64,000 nucleotides of DNA from Trichomonas vaginalis G3. Lineage: Eukaryota > Parabasalia > Trichomonadida > Trichomonadidae. The notes under the pieces were generated by a model. It did no database searches. It was not told the DNA's origin and worked only from the letters and a program-made list of their open reading frames with translations. The DNA is taken from the NCBI RefSeq assembly GCF_026262505.1, contig NC_067204.1:10697797-10761796 (forward strand), given 5' to 3'. This document shows positions 28,892 through 37,861 of this stretch, one piece after another; position 1 is the first letter of the stretch; each line of letters begins with the position of its first letter. Position numbers and translations under genes: made by a program.

Positions 28892-29700
28892 ATGCTTCCA
28901 ATAGAAAAAGAAAATTCTAGAGTTGCTACAACTAAACCATTAGATGAACTTTTTACTAATGTCGGTCAAAAGTTTGAGACAGATACCGTAAAGCATGAAG
29001 GCTATCGTTTTGACTACCCATTAAGATGGTTAAGAGACCCATCTGTCACAAAAGCTATTGGCTTTCGAAAGAATAAAGTTTGTGTCTGTAGAAGATAAAA
29101 GTTTTCCATTTATTGTAAGGTTTCATATAGATTATACATCTGAAGGGCAACGAAAAATGTGGGAAGAAATTGAGCTAATACAAGTTGACCTCTCATCTTC
29201 TCTACAGGCTGCATTAAAAAATATAGAAGATAAAATAAATTCATGTTATGCAAAATATGCTGATGAATATGCGAATACCGATAGCACACTTTATCTGAGA
29301 ATTGTATATGACAAACAAAATTCACAAGTGTCATTTCAAAATCTACGAAGACAATCCAAATAAAGACGAACAAATATATACAGAATTCACTGCAATGTCA
29401 TGGTATTATTTGCAAAGAATGTTAAATCAGAAAGTTGAACTTCCTTTAGCAAATATCTACAGTCGATATGCAAGAGATGAACCATATTTATTTAAAGATG
29501 TTTTCGACCAAGATGCTGTGATAGTTCATGCTTCATTTTCTGGCGCCCAAAACTCTTTCTTATGCTTGGCAAATGACTTTTACGAAAAACCTACAAAGTT
29601 ATACGAACCACCAAGTGGAAGTATTTCAGACTTTCAAGTATGATTTACTACAGATGGAAGAAAAAGAATAATTCCATATACCATGCGTTTTACTTAGAAA
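28892..29700 (+). pseudogene. Paralogue of the gene interrupted by element C, broken
   Basis: The start (MLPIEKENSRVATTKPLDEL) and later segments (HASFSGAQNSFLCLANDFYE, EPPSGSISDFQV) match the two sides of the gene at 20284-22212. The region has about three breaks. It lies divergent from the fibre-like gene (18 bp between starts), so it may belong to the same virion module. Unknown family. Confidence 0.65.
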
Positions 29701-29825
29701 CTTAGTTTCATATACAACTACTATCGAACGGTAAAAATATAATTTTTTAATATACCGGTTGTGGTTGCCAACTTGACTGTGGTGCAGGTTCAGGCTGTTG
29801 TATAACAGGAGCTTGTTCTTCTTGG

Positions 29826-29978
29826 TTAAGGGTCTTTAGGTATAATACCAACAAACTGACCTACTCTTTTACCAATATTTTTGACTCCGTTCCAAATTCC
29901 TTTTCCTACGGTTTTGACGCCATTCCATATACCTCTTCCAACTCTTCTGAAGAAGTTTCCAATACTGAAGAAACCCAT
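29826..29978 (-). CDS. Short amphipathic peptide (50 aa)
   Basis: ATG at 29978. The peptide MGFFSIGNFFRRVGRGIWNG is followed by a repeat of the 11-residue pattern GxWNGVKxxGK and ends FVGIIPKDP. Regular spacing of Trp/Ile/Val against Lys/Arg/Gly predicts a cationic amphipathic helix, as in membrane-active viral peptides. Its initial MGFF/MGLF echoes the protein starting at 26230. Whether it is a complete gene or the surviving start of a longer one is unclear. Confidence 0.45.
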   Translation of the reverse strand: MGFFSIGNFFRRVGRGIWNGVKTVGKGIWNGVKNIGKRVGQFVGIIPKDP

Positions 29979-29998
29979 TTCTATCGTGTAAAAATCTA

Positions 29999-30361
29999 AT
30001 GTCCGCCTAGTCTTTTGCGTTTCCTGTTGATTTCCATAGCATTCTTTAACTGGAGCTCATACATTCTGTTTCCTCTGGTAGAAAACATATTCTGGGTCAA
30101 CTCCTGTGTTTCGCGTCATCTGCATAAAGTTGTTTATATCCCACTTCAGGGTTTGTATAAAACTCTTTCCTCTCATATTTGCATACCATGGGTGGCAAAC
30201 CTAACGCGCAGCGTCATTTGACATGGCAGTTTGCATTTGTACATCTGTTGGCACTTGACCATAGTTTGCCATTGCAGTTTGTATTCTAACTCATTTTTGG
30301 AATATTCTCTGGGTTTGGTTGTCCAGGTTGCTGTGCATTCGCTAAGTTCTGTGCGTCCATT
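29999..30361 (-). pseudogene. Gln-rich Polinton gene region, broken
   Basis: Starting at an ATG at 30361 (MDAQNLANAQQPGQPNPENI), the minus strand reads as a Gln/Asn/Pro-rich protein with later protein-like stretches (QTAMSNDAALGLPPMVCKYE). It is broken in about three places. Unknown family; probably a minor structural protein. Confidence 0.45.
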
Positions 30362-30383
30362 TAATATTAGATAAAAATATCTC

Positions 30384-30515
30384 TTACGAGTACATATGCT
30401 GAACATTTGCAGGCATTGGTTCATCTTCATATTCTCTGTACTTTTCTGCCACATCAAATAAATAAATGACACAATGGAAAAAACCTAAAACAAGTAGTCC
30501 TATTTCAAACCACAT
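30384..30515 (-). CDS. Small single-pass membrane protein (43 aa)
   Basis: ATG at 30515. The first 20 residues (MWFEIGLLVLGFFHCVIYLF) form one hydrophobic helix, followed by an acidic tail (EKYREYEDEPMPANVQHMYS). The start codon overlaps the last codons of the methylase gene by 16 bp in another frame. Small membrane proteins of this type are common in viral gene sets; the function is not known. Confidence 0.5.
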   Translation of the reverse strand: MWFEIGLLVLGFFHCVIYLFDVAEKYREYEDEPMPANVQHMYS

Positions 30516-31045
30516 TTACTTACTAATAAAATTTCTTTGTTATGAGACTTTCTCCAGTTTATAGGACCTCTCTCATATTCTATCTTGTCATATATAAACT
30601 CATAGTCATGTATGTCCTCTAACCATCTCATAAAGGTTTCCAAACCACTTTTATCGGATGTAAAGTAAAAGCATGGATGGTTATGTATAACGTCTAAAGT
30701 TTCTAAAGAGTCTCTCAAAGTCCAGTCTACTTGGTATTGAAAATTCCATGTGTTATAGAACGGCGGGTCCACTATAAAGAAAACATTTTCCTTGTCTTTA
30801 TATTTTTCATACAACTCTGTCCAATGACATCTCACAAACTCTATACCCTCAATATATTTTTCTATGTCTTCTTTGAAAACATTTGTATAGTTAAGATATA
30901 AAACTTTTGACATAAGTGTTTCAATGTCATGAACTCTTATAGAACCACTATATAATAGTCTAGCAGATATACTATCCCAGTCTATATATTCTGCTTTTTT
31001 CAAAACCTCTCTCACAATATTTTTCTTATCTAATGGTATACGTTC
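30500..31045 (-). pseudogene. DNA adenine methylase gene, C-terminal side (interrupted by element D)
   Basis: This side contains the catalytic motif FFIVDPPFYNTW (motif IV, DPPF-type) and the following Dam-family C-terminal region. D12-class enzymes methylate adenine N6 in specific sites, often protecting an element's DNA. The last 82 bp of this side (30964-31045) are repeated at 33019-33100 on the other side of inserted element D. Confidence 0.8.
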
Positions 31046-31158
31046 GAGTATATAAGAATTTCCGAAAAAGTGACACCCAAAAAGTGACACTTTCAATAGG
31101 GAGTAACACTTAAAAAGTGACAATTTAAAATTCACAATAAATAAAAATAATAAATTTT

Positions 31159-31707
31159 TTAGTCTATTAAATTATTCTTTTCTTTGAAATCCTCTAAAAA
31201 TTCTTCGAAATGTTCTAAAATATAATCTGGAGAATTATAACAAAATTCATTAATTTCTAACATATACGTATCTAACAATTCATTTGGAATTTCAAACGAT
31301 CTTAAATATGTAATTGAATTTTGTATCTTCTCATTTATTTGAGAAAGTTTTTCTTCAGCATTTTCCAATAAAAATCTTAATGGATTCAAATTGGCTTCTT
31401 GATTCTGAACAAAATTTAATACTTGGTATAAACGTGATTGAACTTCTCTTTTCAATTTTGTTTTATAATCTGTCAATCGAGGCTCGCGAATTCTAATTGA
31501 AGGAATAAAACCTGTTTGAAGTAAATCGTTTTTAATACGATAAAAGTAATTGGGTGCAACTTCTTCTAAAAGATTTTTGACAAAAACATCAATTCTTTGA
31601 TTTTTAACGCAGCCAAAATCGTGATATTTTATCTTTTTAAATAAAGATTCAGAAACGTTATTCACAACGGTTAATTCATTTGGTCTGGCAGCGGCTATCC
31701 ACACCAT
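31159..31707 (-). CDS. Unknown protein encoded by hairpin-chain element D
   Basis: The 182-residue frame starts at ATG 31707, inside the first hairpin of the chain; a TTG-started extension would read through the hairpin arm. The sequence begins MVWIAAARPNELTVVNNVSE, has a mixed alpha/beta N-terminal half with several basic residues (PSIRIREPRLTDYKTKLKRE near 90) and a helical acidic C-terminal half. It is the only substantial frame in elements A-D and so the best candidate for a protein acting on their ends or hairpins. No known transposase, Rep or nuclease motif is visible. Confidence 0.5.
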   Translation of the reverse strand: MVWIAAARPNELTVVNNVSESLFKKIKYHDFGCVKNQRIDVFVKNLLEEVAPNYFYRIKNDLLQTGFIPSIRIREPRLTDYKTKLKREVQSRLYQVLNFVQNQEANLNPLRFLLENAEEKLSQINEKIQNSITYLRSFEIPNELLDTYMLEINEFCYNSPDYILEHFEEFLEDFKEKNNLID

Positions 31708-32715
31708 AGCCAACAATTCCTTATACAAAATTCAAAAACTTGGGTGCAATCAGTTCTGATTGCACCCAAGTTTTTGAACTTTCTTGAGGGAATTAAAGGG
31801 TGAGAGATTTATAGTCTATCTATATATCTCCCACCCTCTAATTCCCTCCCTGACAGCGGGAAATTTTGTCTGAATGTTAAACTATTCAGACAAAGTTTCC
31901 CACTGTTTGCGAAGGAATTGTTGGCTATGATGTACTGATTCATGATCAGTACATCATAGCCAACAATTCCTTATACAAAGTTCAAAAACTTGGGTGCAAT
32001 CAGTTCTGATTGCACCCAAGTTTTTGAACTTTCTTGAGGGAATGGAAGAGTAAGAGGTATACATTATGAATATATACCTCTTACCCTTCCATTCCCTCTC
32101 TGACAGCGGAAAACTTTGTCTGAATGTTAAACTATTCAGACAAAGTTTCCCGCTGTCAGCGAAAGAATTGTTCCATCTGGTGCATAGAGTGTGAATCTAT
32201 GCACCAAATGGAGCAAGTCCCTCGCGAAATTGCCAAAACTTGCGTCGCATTTCAAAGATTGCGACCCAAATTTTGGCGATTTCTAGTAGAGATGGGAGTA
32301 TTTTGAGTCACTGACCTATATGCAGTGGCTCAAAGGGCTCCATCTCTACTTTGAAGCAAGGAAACTTTCCTCGAAATTTTGATAATTTGAAGAAAGTTTT
32401 CAAGCAATTAACAAAGGATTACTCGCTATGAGGTAAAAATTCTAGATTTTCACCTCATAGCGAGAGCTTCCCTTTCATTGCTTGAAAACTTTCCCCAGCT
32501 TCAAAATTGGGGAAAGGGCTGTAAAGTCGACTCCGATACCAGCAGGTACCAGAGTATTTAAAAGAGAAGCCCTCGTACGAGTTTCTATGAAGACCTTCTC
32601 ATTCAAGAAGATCTTAATAGAAAATCGTACGAGGGCATTGGAAACTCGCGTCTGGTACATGTTGGTACCAGAGTGTTTGAGATTTGAAGACTCTGGTACT
32701 AACATGTACCAGAAT
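31700..32715. repeat. Chain of consecutive long hairpins in element D
   Basis: Successive near-perfect palindromes with few linker bases. The first is TTCAAAAACTTGGGTGCAAT with its partner ATTGCACCCAAGTTTTTGAA (31731-31778). Then come a GAGGGAATTAAAGGGTGAGA stem, a CTGACAGCGGGAAATTTTGT stem, and a GGAATTGTTGGCTATGATGT stem. The four-hairpin order then repeats with changed sequence (from about 31977), then again in still more changed form, ending with stems GCTATGAGGTGAAAA-type and CCCTCGTACGA / TCGTACGAGGG and CTGGTACATGTT-type near 32650-32710. Pairing is kept while sequence drifts. Confidence 0.85.
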
Positions 32716-33018
32716 TTATGATGAATTTAAGATGGACCATTATAAAATGGTAGCGGTTTGTTTCAAAAAATTTTAGATGAGATTTGCATAGATATAGATT
32801 ATATGATTTATACATATGAAAAATAATATATAAAAATATAATTTTGAGATAATTATGTAAATAATATTTTAAATATTTGAATTTGAGGTATAATTTTATA
32901 GTAAAATATATTATAAAGAGTATTTATATAAATATTGTAAAATAATATAAGTAATAAAAATTGAGACCCCCTCCCTGTTTTTGATGTTTTGTCACTTTTT
33001 CGGTAATTCTTATTGTTT

Positions 33019-33373
33019 CAGATATACTATCCCAGTCTATATATTCTGCTTTTTTCAAAACCTCTCTCACAATATTTTTCTTATCTAATGGTATACGTTC
33101 CATCTTACCTATAGGTATCTTTTCTTTTAACTCTTTCAATATATTGTTTGTGTCTGGAATATGTTTGAGACGGTCCATATAGTTGTCGAAGTCATTGCAT
33201 ATAATCTTTGAGTCAGGAAATACGGTATGACATAAATGGGATATATAGAAACTTCCACCGAACAAATCTACAAATGTTAGACCATTCGGTAGTTTCTTAA
33301 GTTCTCTCAATATAATATCTTTACATCTACTCTTATTTCCAAAGAACGGTAACGGCGGTTTTGTAAAATTCAT
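33019..33373 (-). pseudogene. DNA adenine methylase gene, N-terminal side (interrupted by element D)
   Basis: From ATG 33373 the frame reads MNFTKPPLPFFGNKSRCKDI and FVDLFGGSFYISH, the motif X/I region (PFFGNK and D-F-GG) of D12-class DNA adenine methylases that binds S-adenosylmethionine. The gene is interrupted at the element D insertion. A second, truncated copy of this same N-terminal region lies at 42241-42749. Confidence 0.85.
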
Positions 33374-33547
33374 TTATATATAATAATAAAAATGTTTTTA
33401 CCCGAAAAGTGACAGAAAAGTGACAAAACACAAAAACATATATAATTTGTGAAAAGTGACACCATTAATATGATGTAAATAACAACAGTTTTGGTTTTGT
33501 CACCGGCTGGTCGGCTGGGGTTCGGTCCTCCTCTTGGGTCTTGGGCA

Positions 33548-33592
33548 AAATTTCTTATGGGCTAGAGGGCGCAACGCGCCTGGAAGCCCCAC
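33548..33592 (-). repeat. Right terminal inverted repeat of the Polinton
   Basis: Reverse complement begins GTGGGGCTTCCAGGCGCGTT and matches 5264-5308 at 44 of 45 positions. It marks the outer end of the element beyond the methylase gene. Confidence 0.9.
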
Positions 33593-34110
33593 TTACCTGA
33601 CCTAAATTGCTCATTAAAATCTCCAAAATCTTATGCGGCCAATGGCAAAATTCGGATTTTTGTGAAATCTGATCGAATTTTTAGTTTCACACATCCGGAA
33701 ACTATGAATTTATGGGAAGTTTCGAATCAGTTGTGCCAAATCATGTGAAATAATACGTGGTGATTTTATAATACAAGTAAATTGGATTCCAATAGGTAAA
33801 ACATTTGAACTTTGTCATGAATGCATGAGGCTTACTCTAAGAAGAATGTTGATTCATGTAATCACATTTGAATTATGTAAATCCTAGCAAATTCGTGATT
33901 TCTCACAAATGAAGCTTTTATCCATAATGTAGAAAAGTTCATTATAGATAAATCTGAGCATTGAAGAGCTGTTTTGTCTTCAATTCAATAATGAATGCTT
34001 AATGAAGTAATTTCGATTTCAGATTTATTGTCTTCATAACATATGCACAAAATTTTTCTAATCCACAATTTCATTTCCTTTAGAATTCAATACTAAACGT
34101 CACAATATTG
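33593..34110. other. Host DNA between Polinton and element B
   Basis: About 520 bases of A+T-rich DNA without a supported gene. This is the sequence that would have joined the ZIP upstream region before the Polinton arrived. I see no shared target duplication with the left flank. Confidence 0.5.
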
Positions 34111-36558
34111 TTATATACGAAAACGATAAAAACGGTTTGACAGAAAAGTGACAACTTTACGTGTCAAAAATATAAAAAGTGATATTTTATTCATCATTAT
34201 CTTCTTCATAATTTATTTCATATTCTTCGTCTTACCAACAAAAGATGGGAATGTGAACAATTGCGGGCAATTTTTAGCCATTTTGGCTTGGAACTAGAGC
34301 CTGCGAGGTACATGGATAGTATCAGTACCTCACAGGCTCTAGTTCTCTATATGGCGCCGAGAAATTTTGGTGAAATGTGGTCGCATTTCACCAAAATTTT
34401 TTCGGCGCCATAGGATGAATTGGAGGTGAGAGATATTATTTCATACAATACTACTCTCACCCTCCAATTCCCAGCCAAAATGGCTAAAAATTGCCCGCAA
34501 TGTGAACAATTGCGGGCAATTTTTAGCCATTTTGGCTTGGAACTAGAGCCTGCGAGGTACATGGATAGTATCAGTACCTCACAGGCTCTAGTTCTCTATA
34601 TGGCGCCGAGAAATTTTGGTGAAATGTGGTCGCATTTCACCAAAATTTTTTCGGCGCCATAGGATGAATTGGAGGGTGAGAGATATTATTTCATACAATA
34701 CTACTCTCACCCTCCAATTCCCAGCCAAAATGGCTAAAAATTGCCGCAATGTGAACAATTGCGGGCAATTTTTAGCCATTTTGGCTTGGAACTAGAGCCT
34801 GCGAGTACATGGATAGTATCAGTACCTCACAGGCTCTAGTTCTCTATATGGCGCGAGAAATTTTGGTGAAATGTGGTCGCATTTCACCAAAATTTTTTCG
34901 GCGCCATAGGATGAATTGGAGGGTGAGAGATATTATTTCATACAATACTACTCTCACCCTCCAATTCCCAGCCAAAATGGCTAAAAATTGCCCGCAATGT
35001 GAACAATTGCGGGCAATTTTTAGCCATTTTGGCTTGGAACTAGAGCCTGCGAGGTACATGGATAGTCTCAGTACCTCACAGGCTCTAGTTCTCTATATGG
35101 CGCCGAGAAATTTTGGTGAAATGTGGTCGCATTTCACCAAAATTTTTTCGGCGCCATAGGATGAATTGGAGGGTGAGAGATATTATTTCATACAATACTA
35201 CTCTCACCCTCCAATTCCCAGCCAAAATGGCTAAAAATTGCCCGCAATGTGAACAATTGCGGGCAATTTTTAGCCATTTTGGCTTGGAACTAGAGCCTGC
35301 GAGGTACATGGATAGTATCAGTACCTCACAGGCTCTAGTTCTCTATATGGCGCCGAGAAATTTTGGTAAATGTGGTCGCATTTCACCAAAATTTTTTCGG
35401 CGCCATAGGATGAATTGGAGGGTGAGAGATATTATTTCATACAATACTACTCTCACCCTCCAATTCCCAGCCAAAATGGCTAAAAATTGCCCCGCAATGT
35501 GAACAATTGCGGGCAATTTTTAGCCATTTTGGCTTGGAACTAGAGCCTGCGAGGTACATGGATAGTATCAGTACCTCACAGGCTCTAGTTCTCTATATGG
35601 CGCCGAGAAATTTTGGTGAAATGTGGTCGCATTTCACCAAAATTTTTTCGGCGCCATAGGATGAATTGGAGGGTGAGAGATATTATTTCATACAATACTA
35701 CTCTCACCCTCCAATTCCCAGCCAAAATGGCTAAAAATTGCCCGCAATGTAACAATTGCGGGCAATTTTTAGCCATTTTGGCTTGGAACTAGAGCCTGCG
35801 AGGTACATGGATAGTATCAGTACCTCACAGGCTCTAGTTCTCTATAATGGCGCCGAGAAATTTTGGTGAAATGTGGTCGCATTTCACCAAAATTTTTCGG
35901 CGCCATAGGATGAATTGGAGGGTGAGAGATATTATTTCATACAATACTACTCTCACCCTCCCAATTCCCAGCCAAAATGGCTAAAAATTGCCGCAATGTG
36001 AACAATTGCGGGCAATTTTTAGCCATTTTGGCTTGGAACTAGAGCCTGCGAGGTACATGGATAGCATCAGTACCTCACAGGCTCTAGTTCTCTATATGGC
36101 GCCGAGAAATTTTGGTGAAATGTGGTCGCATTTCACCAAAATTTTTTCGGCGCCATAGGATGAATTGGAGGGTGAGAGATATTATTTCATACAATACTAC
36201 TCTCACCCTCCAATTCCCAGCCAAAAATGGCTAAAAATTGCCCGCAATGTGAACAATTGCGGGCAATTTTTAGCCATTTTGGCTTGGAACTAGAGCCTGC
36301 GAGGTACATGGATAGTATCAGTACCTCACAGGCTCTAGTTCTCTATATGGCGCCGAGAAATTTTGGTGAAATGTGGTCGCATTTCACCAAAATTTTTTCG
36401 GCGCCATAGGATGAATTGGAGGGTGAGAGATATTATTTCATACAATACTACTCTCACCCTCAATTTTAATTACTTAAACTCATTCTATTTTTTTGACATG
36501 TAAATGTCACTTTTACTGAGATCTGACACAATGTCAGATCTCTTTTTTTCGTATATAA
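34111..36558 (+). mobile_element. Hairpin-array element B, nine tandem hairpin units
   Basis: A 2448-bp unit whose ends (TTATATACGAAAACG ... TTTCGTATATAA) and subterminal regions are the reverse complement of those of element A. Between them lie nine tandem copies of a ~247-bp unit, each made of four long hairpins, against about two in A. Units differ by only a few single-base changes, so the array is young. It lies 518 bp outside the Polinton. The frames that run through the array are by-products of the palindromes (the same peptides appear on both strands), not genes. Confidence 0.9.
34240..36462. repeat. Tandem array of four-hairpin units (9 x ~247 bp)
   Basis: Each unit contains, end to end: (1) GGAGGGTGAGAG / CTCTCACCCTCC; (2) CCAAAATGGCTAAAAATTGC followed by CCGCAAT, with a nearly perfect ~31-bp partner around a loop of a few bases; (3) GAACTAGAGCCTGCGAGGTA / partner ending GGCTCTAGTTC; (4) TATGGCGCCGAGAAATTTTG with its ~29-bp partner. 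Linkers are 0-10 bases, so almost the whole unit is in stems. Confidence 0.92.
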
Positions 36559-36729
36559 GAATATAACAAGAATTTTGATCCTGAAGAAATGTGCGCATGT
36601 CTAGTAATATATTCCAAATTCCTCCATAAGACTCAAGCTGAATTAGCTCTTTCACATACCATTTTGATAGAGATTGGGACAAAGTTGCAATTCAGCACTT
36701 TTTGTAAAAAAATGGGGTCATACTCATAA
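36559..36729 (+). pseudogene. Short coding remnant beside element B
   Basis: From the edge of element B an open frame of 56 codons reads protein-like sequence (NFDPEEMCACLVIYSKFLHK, then ELALSHTILIEIGTKLQFST) to a stop. It has an internal ATG but no recognised family. It may be the 3' remnant of a host gene into which element B inserted, or chance. Confidence 0.3.
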
Positions 36730-36738
36730 TGAATAGAA

Positions 36739-36893
36739 ACTTATAGCCAAGTCTTGATATCATGCAGGGAGAATATACATAGATAAGCAATTATATTTTA
36801 TAGTAGTAGTATTCAGAAATTCTTACAATTTACAATACAATTTTCAAAAATGGATAAAGACTTATAGCCAAGTCTTGATATCATGCAGGGAGA
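36739..36893 (+). repeat. Two direct 34-bp repeats
   Basis: The 34-bp sequence ACTTATAGCCAAGTCTTGAT...GCAGGGAGA occurs at 36739-36772 and 36860-36893, identical, 121 bp apart. The second copy includes a small hairpin AAGACTT/AAGTCTT. It may be a target duplication flanking a small insertion, or a local duplication. Confidence 0.7.
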
Positions 36894-37102
36894 CTCTCTA
36901 CAAATACAAAAATTGATTATCATAAGGAAATACAAATTTATCAATTTTCATGTGAAAATTACATAAATTTGTTCTCCAATAAATAGCAATAATACTTTGA
37001 ATGTTATATTAAGTAATATAGCTTCAGGTAAATAAGCTTACACTTCAAAAATATACTGTTTATTCATTAATTTTAAAAAAAGTCCAAATTATCTAATCTT
37101 GC

Positions 37103-37348
37103 TTACTCTTCCTTTAAACTTCTTTGTGCCCAATTTAATATTGCCTTCAAAGATGGAATAAGGACATTAGGTTCAATCCTTCGGCTTTCGACAATTTCCA
37201 AAATGTGTTGAATTAATTTCAAACATTCATCGTGTTTTGAAGCTCTTTGCTCAACAATCTGATTACCTGCCCTTGTAAGAATTCTTACTGCTCTATCTTC
37301 ATTCAAAACATTAGCGACTTGAACCTTAATAATCGCATTTGGAATCAC
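37103..37348 (-). CDS. Short hypothetical protein (81 aa)
   Basis: A helical frame (MIPNAIIKVQVANVLNEDRA, then EQRASKHDECLKLIQHILEI) with a composition typical of real protein and an ATG start. No family recognised. It could be the C-terminal remnant of a longer gene, since its flanks are simple A+T-rich DNA. Confidence 0.4.
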   Translation of the reverse strand: MIPNAIIKVQVANVLNEDRAVRILTRAGNQIVEQRASKHDECLKLIQHILEIVESRRIEPNVLIPSLKAILNWAQRSLKEE

Positions 37349-37832
37349 AACAGTGATGAGAGTTATGACGATATAAAAAAATATTTTATTATACTCATTC
37401 GAAATTAAAAATAATAAAATTTATATATATTAATTTCATTAAATCAAGGTTAAAAATCTCACCGGAAAAATAACCTCAGTGTGATAAATTTATCACCGGA
37501 AAAATTTACAATAAGGTTAATACCGAAAATATCGAAAAATCAACATTTAAGGTTAATTTAAGAGTATGCACTTTTGTCACCTACTCCCATTTTGATATCT
37601 TTGTTAATAAGTTGAGTTCCAAACTGCGAACTATTACATTACATAATGGATCACTCTATAAATCTTAATGGTATTTAGTTAATGTATTGAAAATAGAATT
37701 TAGATTTCAAAATTTTTTAAAATATCACATAAATCTTATTTTGTCACAGATTCTTTCATGGTTCATGATGTATATTTAATGTTATAAAAATGAAACCCGA
37801 AATCACTTCAAACCTTGATAGCTGGCAGATGC
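37349..37832. other. Upstream region of the adaptin gene
   Basis: A+T-rich, no coding frame. It contains a short repeated phrase CACCGGAAAAAT (37463 and 37493) and otherwise nothing recognised. Confidence 0.5.
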
Positions 37833-37837
37833 TCACA
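37833..37837 (+). promoter_or_regulatory. Candidate initiator of the adaptin gene
   Basis: TCACA fits the TCAYW initiator, with the putative start A 27 nt upstream of the ATG at 37862, a typical short trichomonad leader. Confidence 0.45.
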
Positions 37838-37861
37838 ATTGACTGTCAAATTGTCAAATAA

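Larger units (their letters stand above)
31046..33018. mobile_element. Hairpin-chain element D with 82-bp flanking direct repeats
   Basis: A 1973-bp insertion in the Polinton methylase gene. The ends are inverted repeats of about 24 bp (ATAAGAATTWCCGAAAAAGT followed by GACA). On both sides lies an identical 82-bp piece of methylase sequence (30964-31045 and 33019-33100), a remarkably long target duplication. It holds one ORF (31159-31707, minus) and a chain of about a dozen or more hairpins (31700-32715), then about 290 bp of A+T-rich DNA. The architecture parallels elements A-C although most of the sequence differs. Confidence 0.85.
5264..33592. mobile_element. Polinton/Maverick element, about 28.3 kb, broken
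   Basis: The element is bounded by inverted repeats of 45 bp that match at 44 positions, beginning GTGGGGCTTCCAGG. Between them lies the family's gene set: double jelly-roll major capsid, probable minor capsid, FtsK/A32-like packaging ATPase, SF3-type helicase, family B DNA polymerase, retroviral-type integrase, and accessory KilA-N, HNH and adenine methylase genes. Three hairpin-chain elements (A, C, D; about 3.7 kb together) are inserted in it, so its own length is about 24.6 kb. I see no matching target duplication at the two ends. The flanks show weak inverted similarity for about 17 bp beyond the repeats. Several genes look whole, but by eye there are about ten breaks elsewhere, so it is treated as a fossil. 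The near-identical ends suggest the insertion is not old. Confidence 0.93.

Noticed and set aside
34347-36409. Many 60-129-codon frames on both strands of the hairpin array
   Set aside because: They encode the same peptides in mirror orientation because the DNA is palindromic and tandemly repeated. There is no start context or independent conservation, so they are structural by-products.
34240-36462. Repeat array considered as a CRISPR array
   Set aside because: Units are contiguous and ~247 bp with no unique spacers, in eukaryotic DNA with no cas genes.
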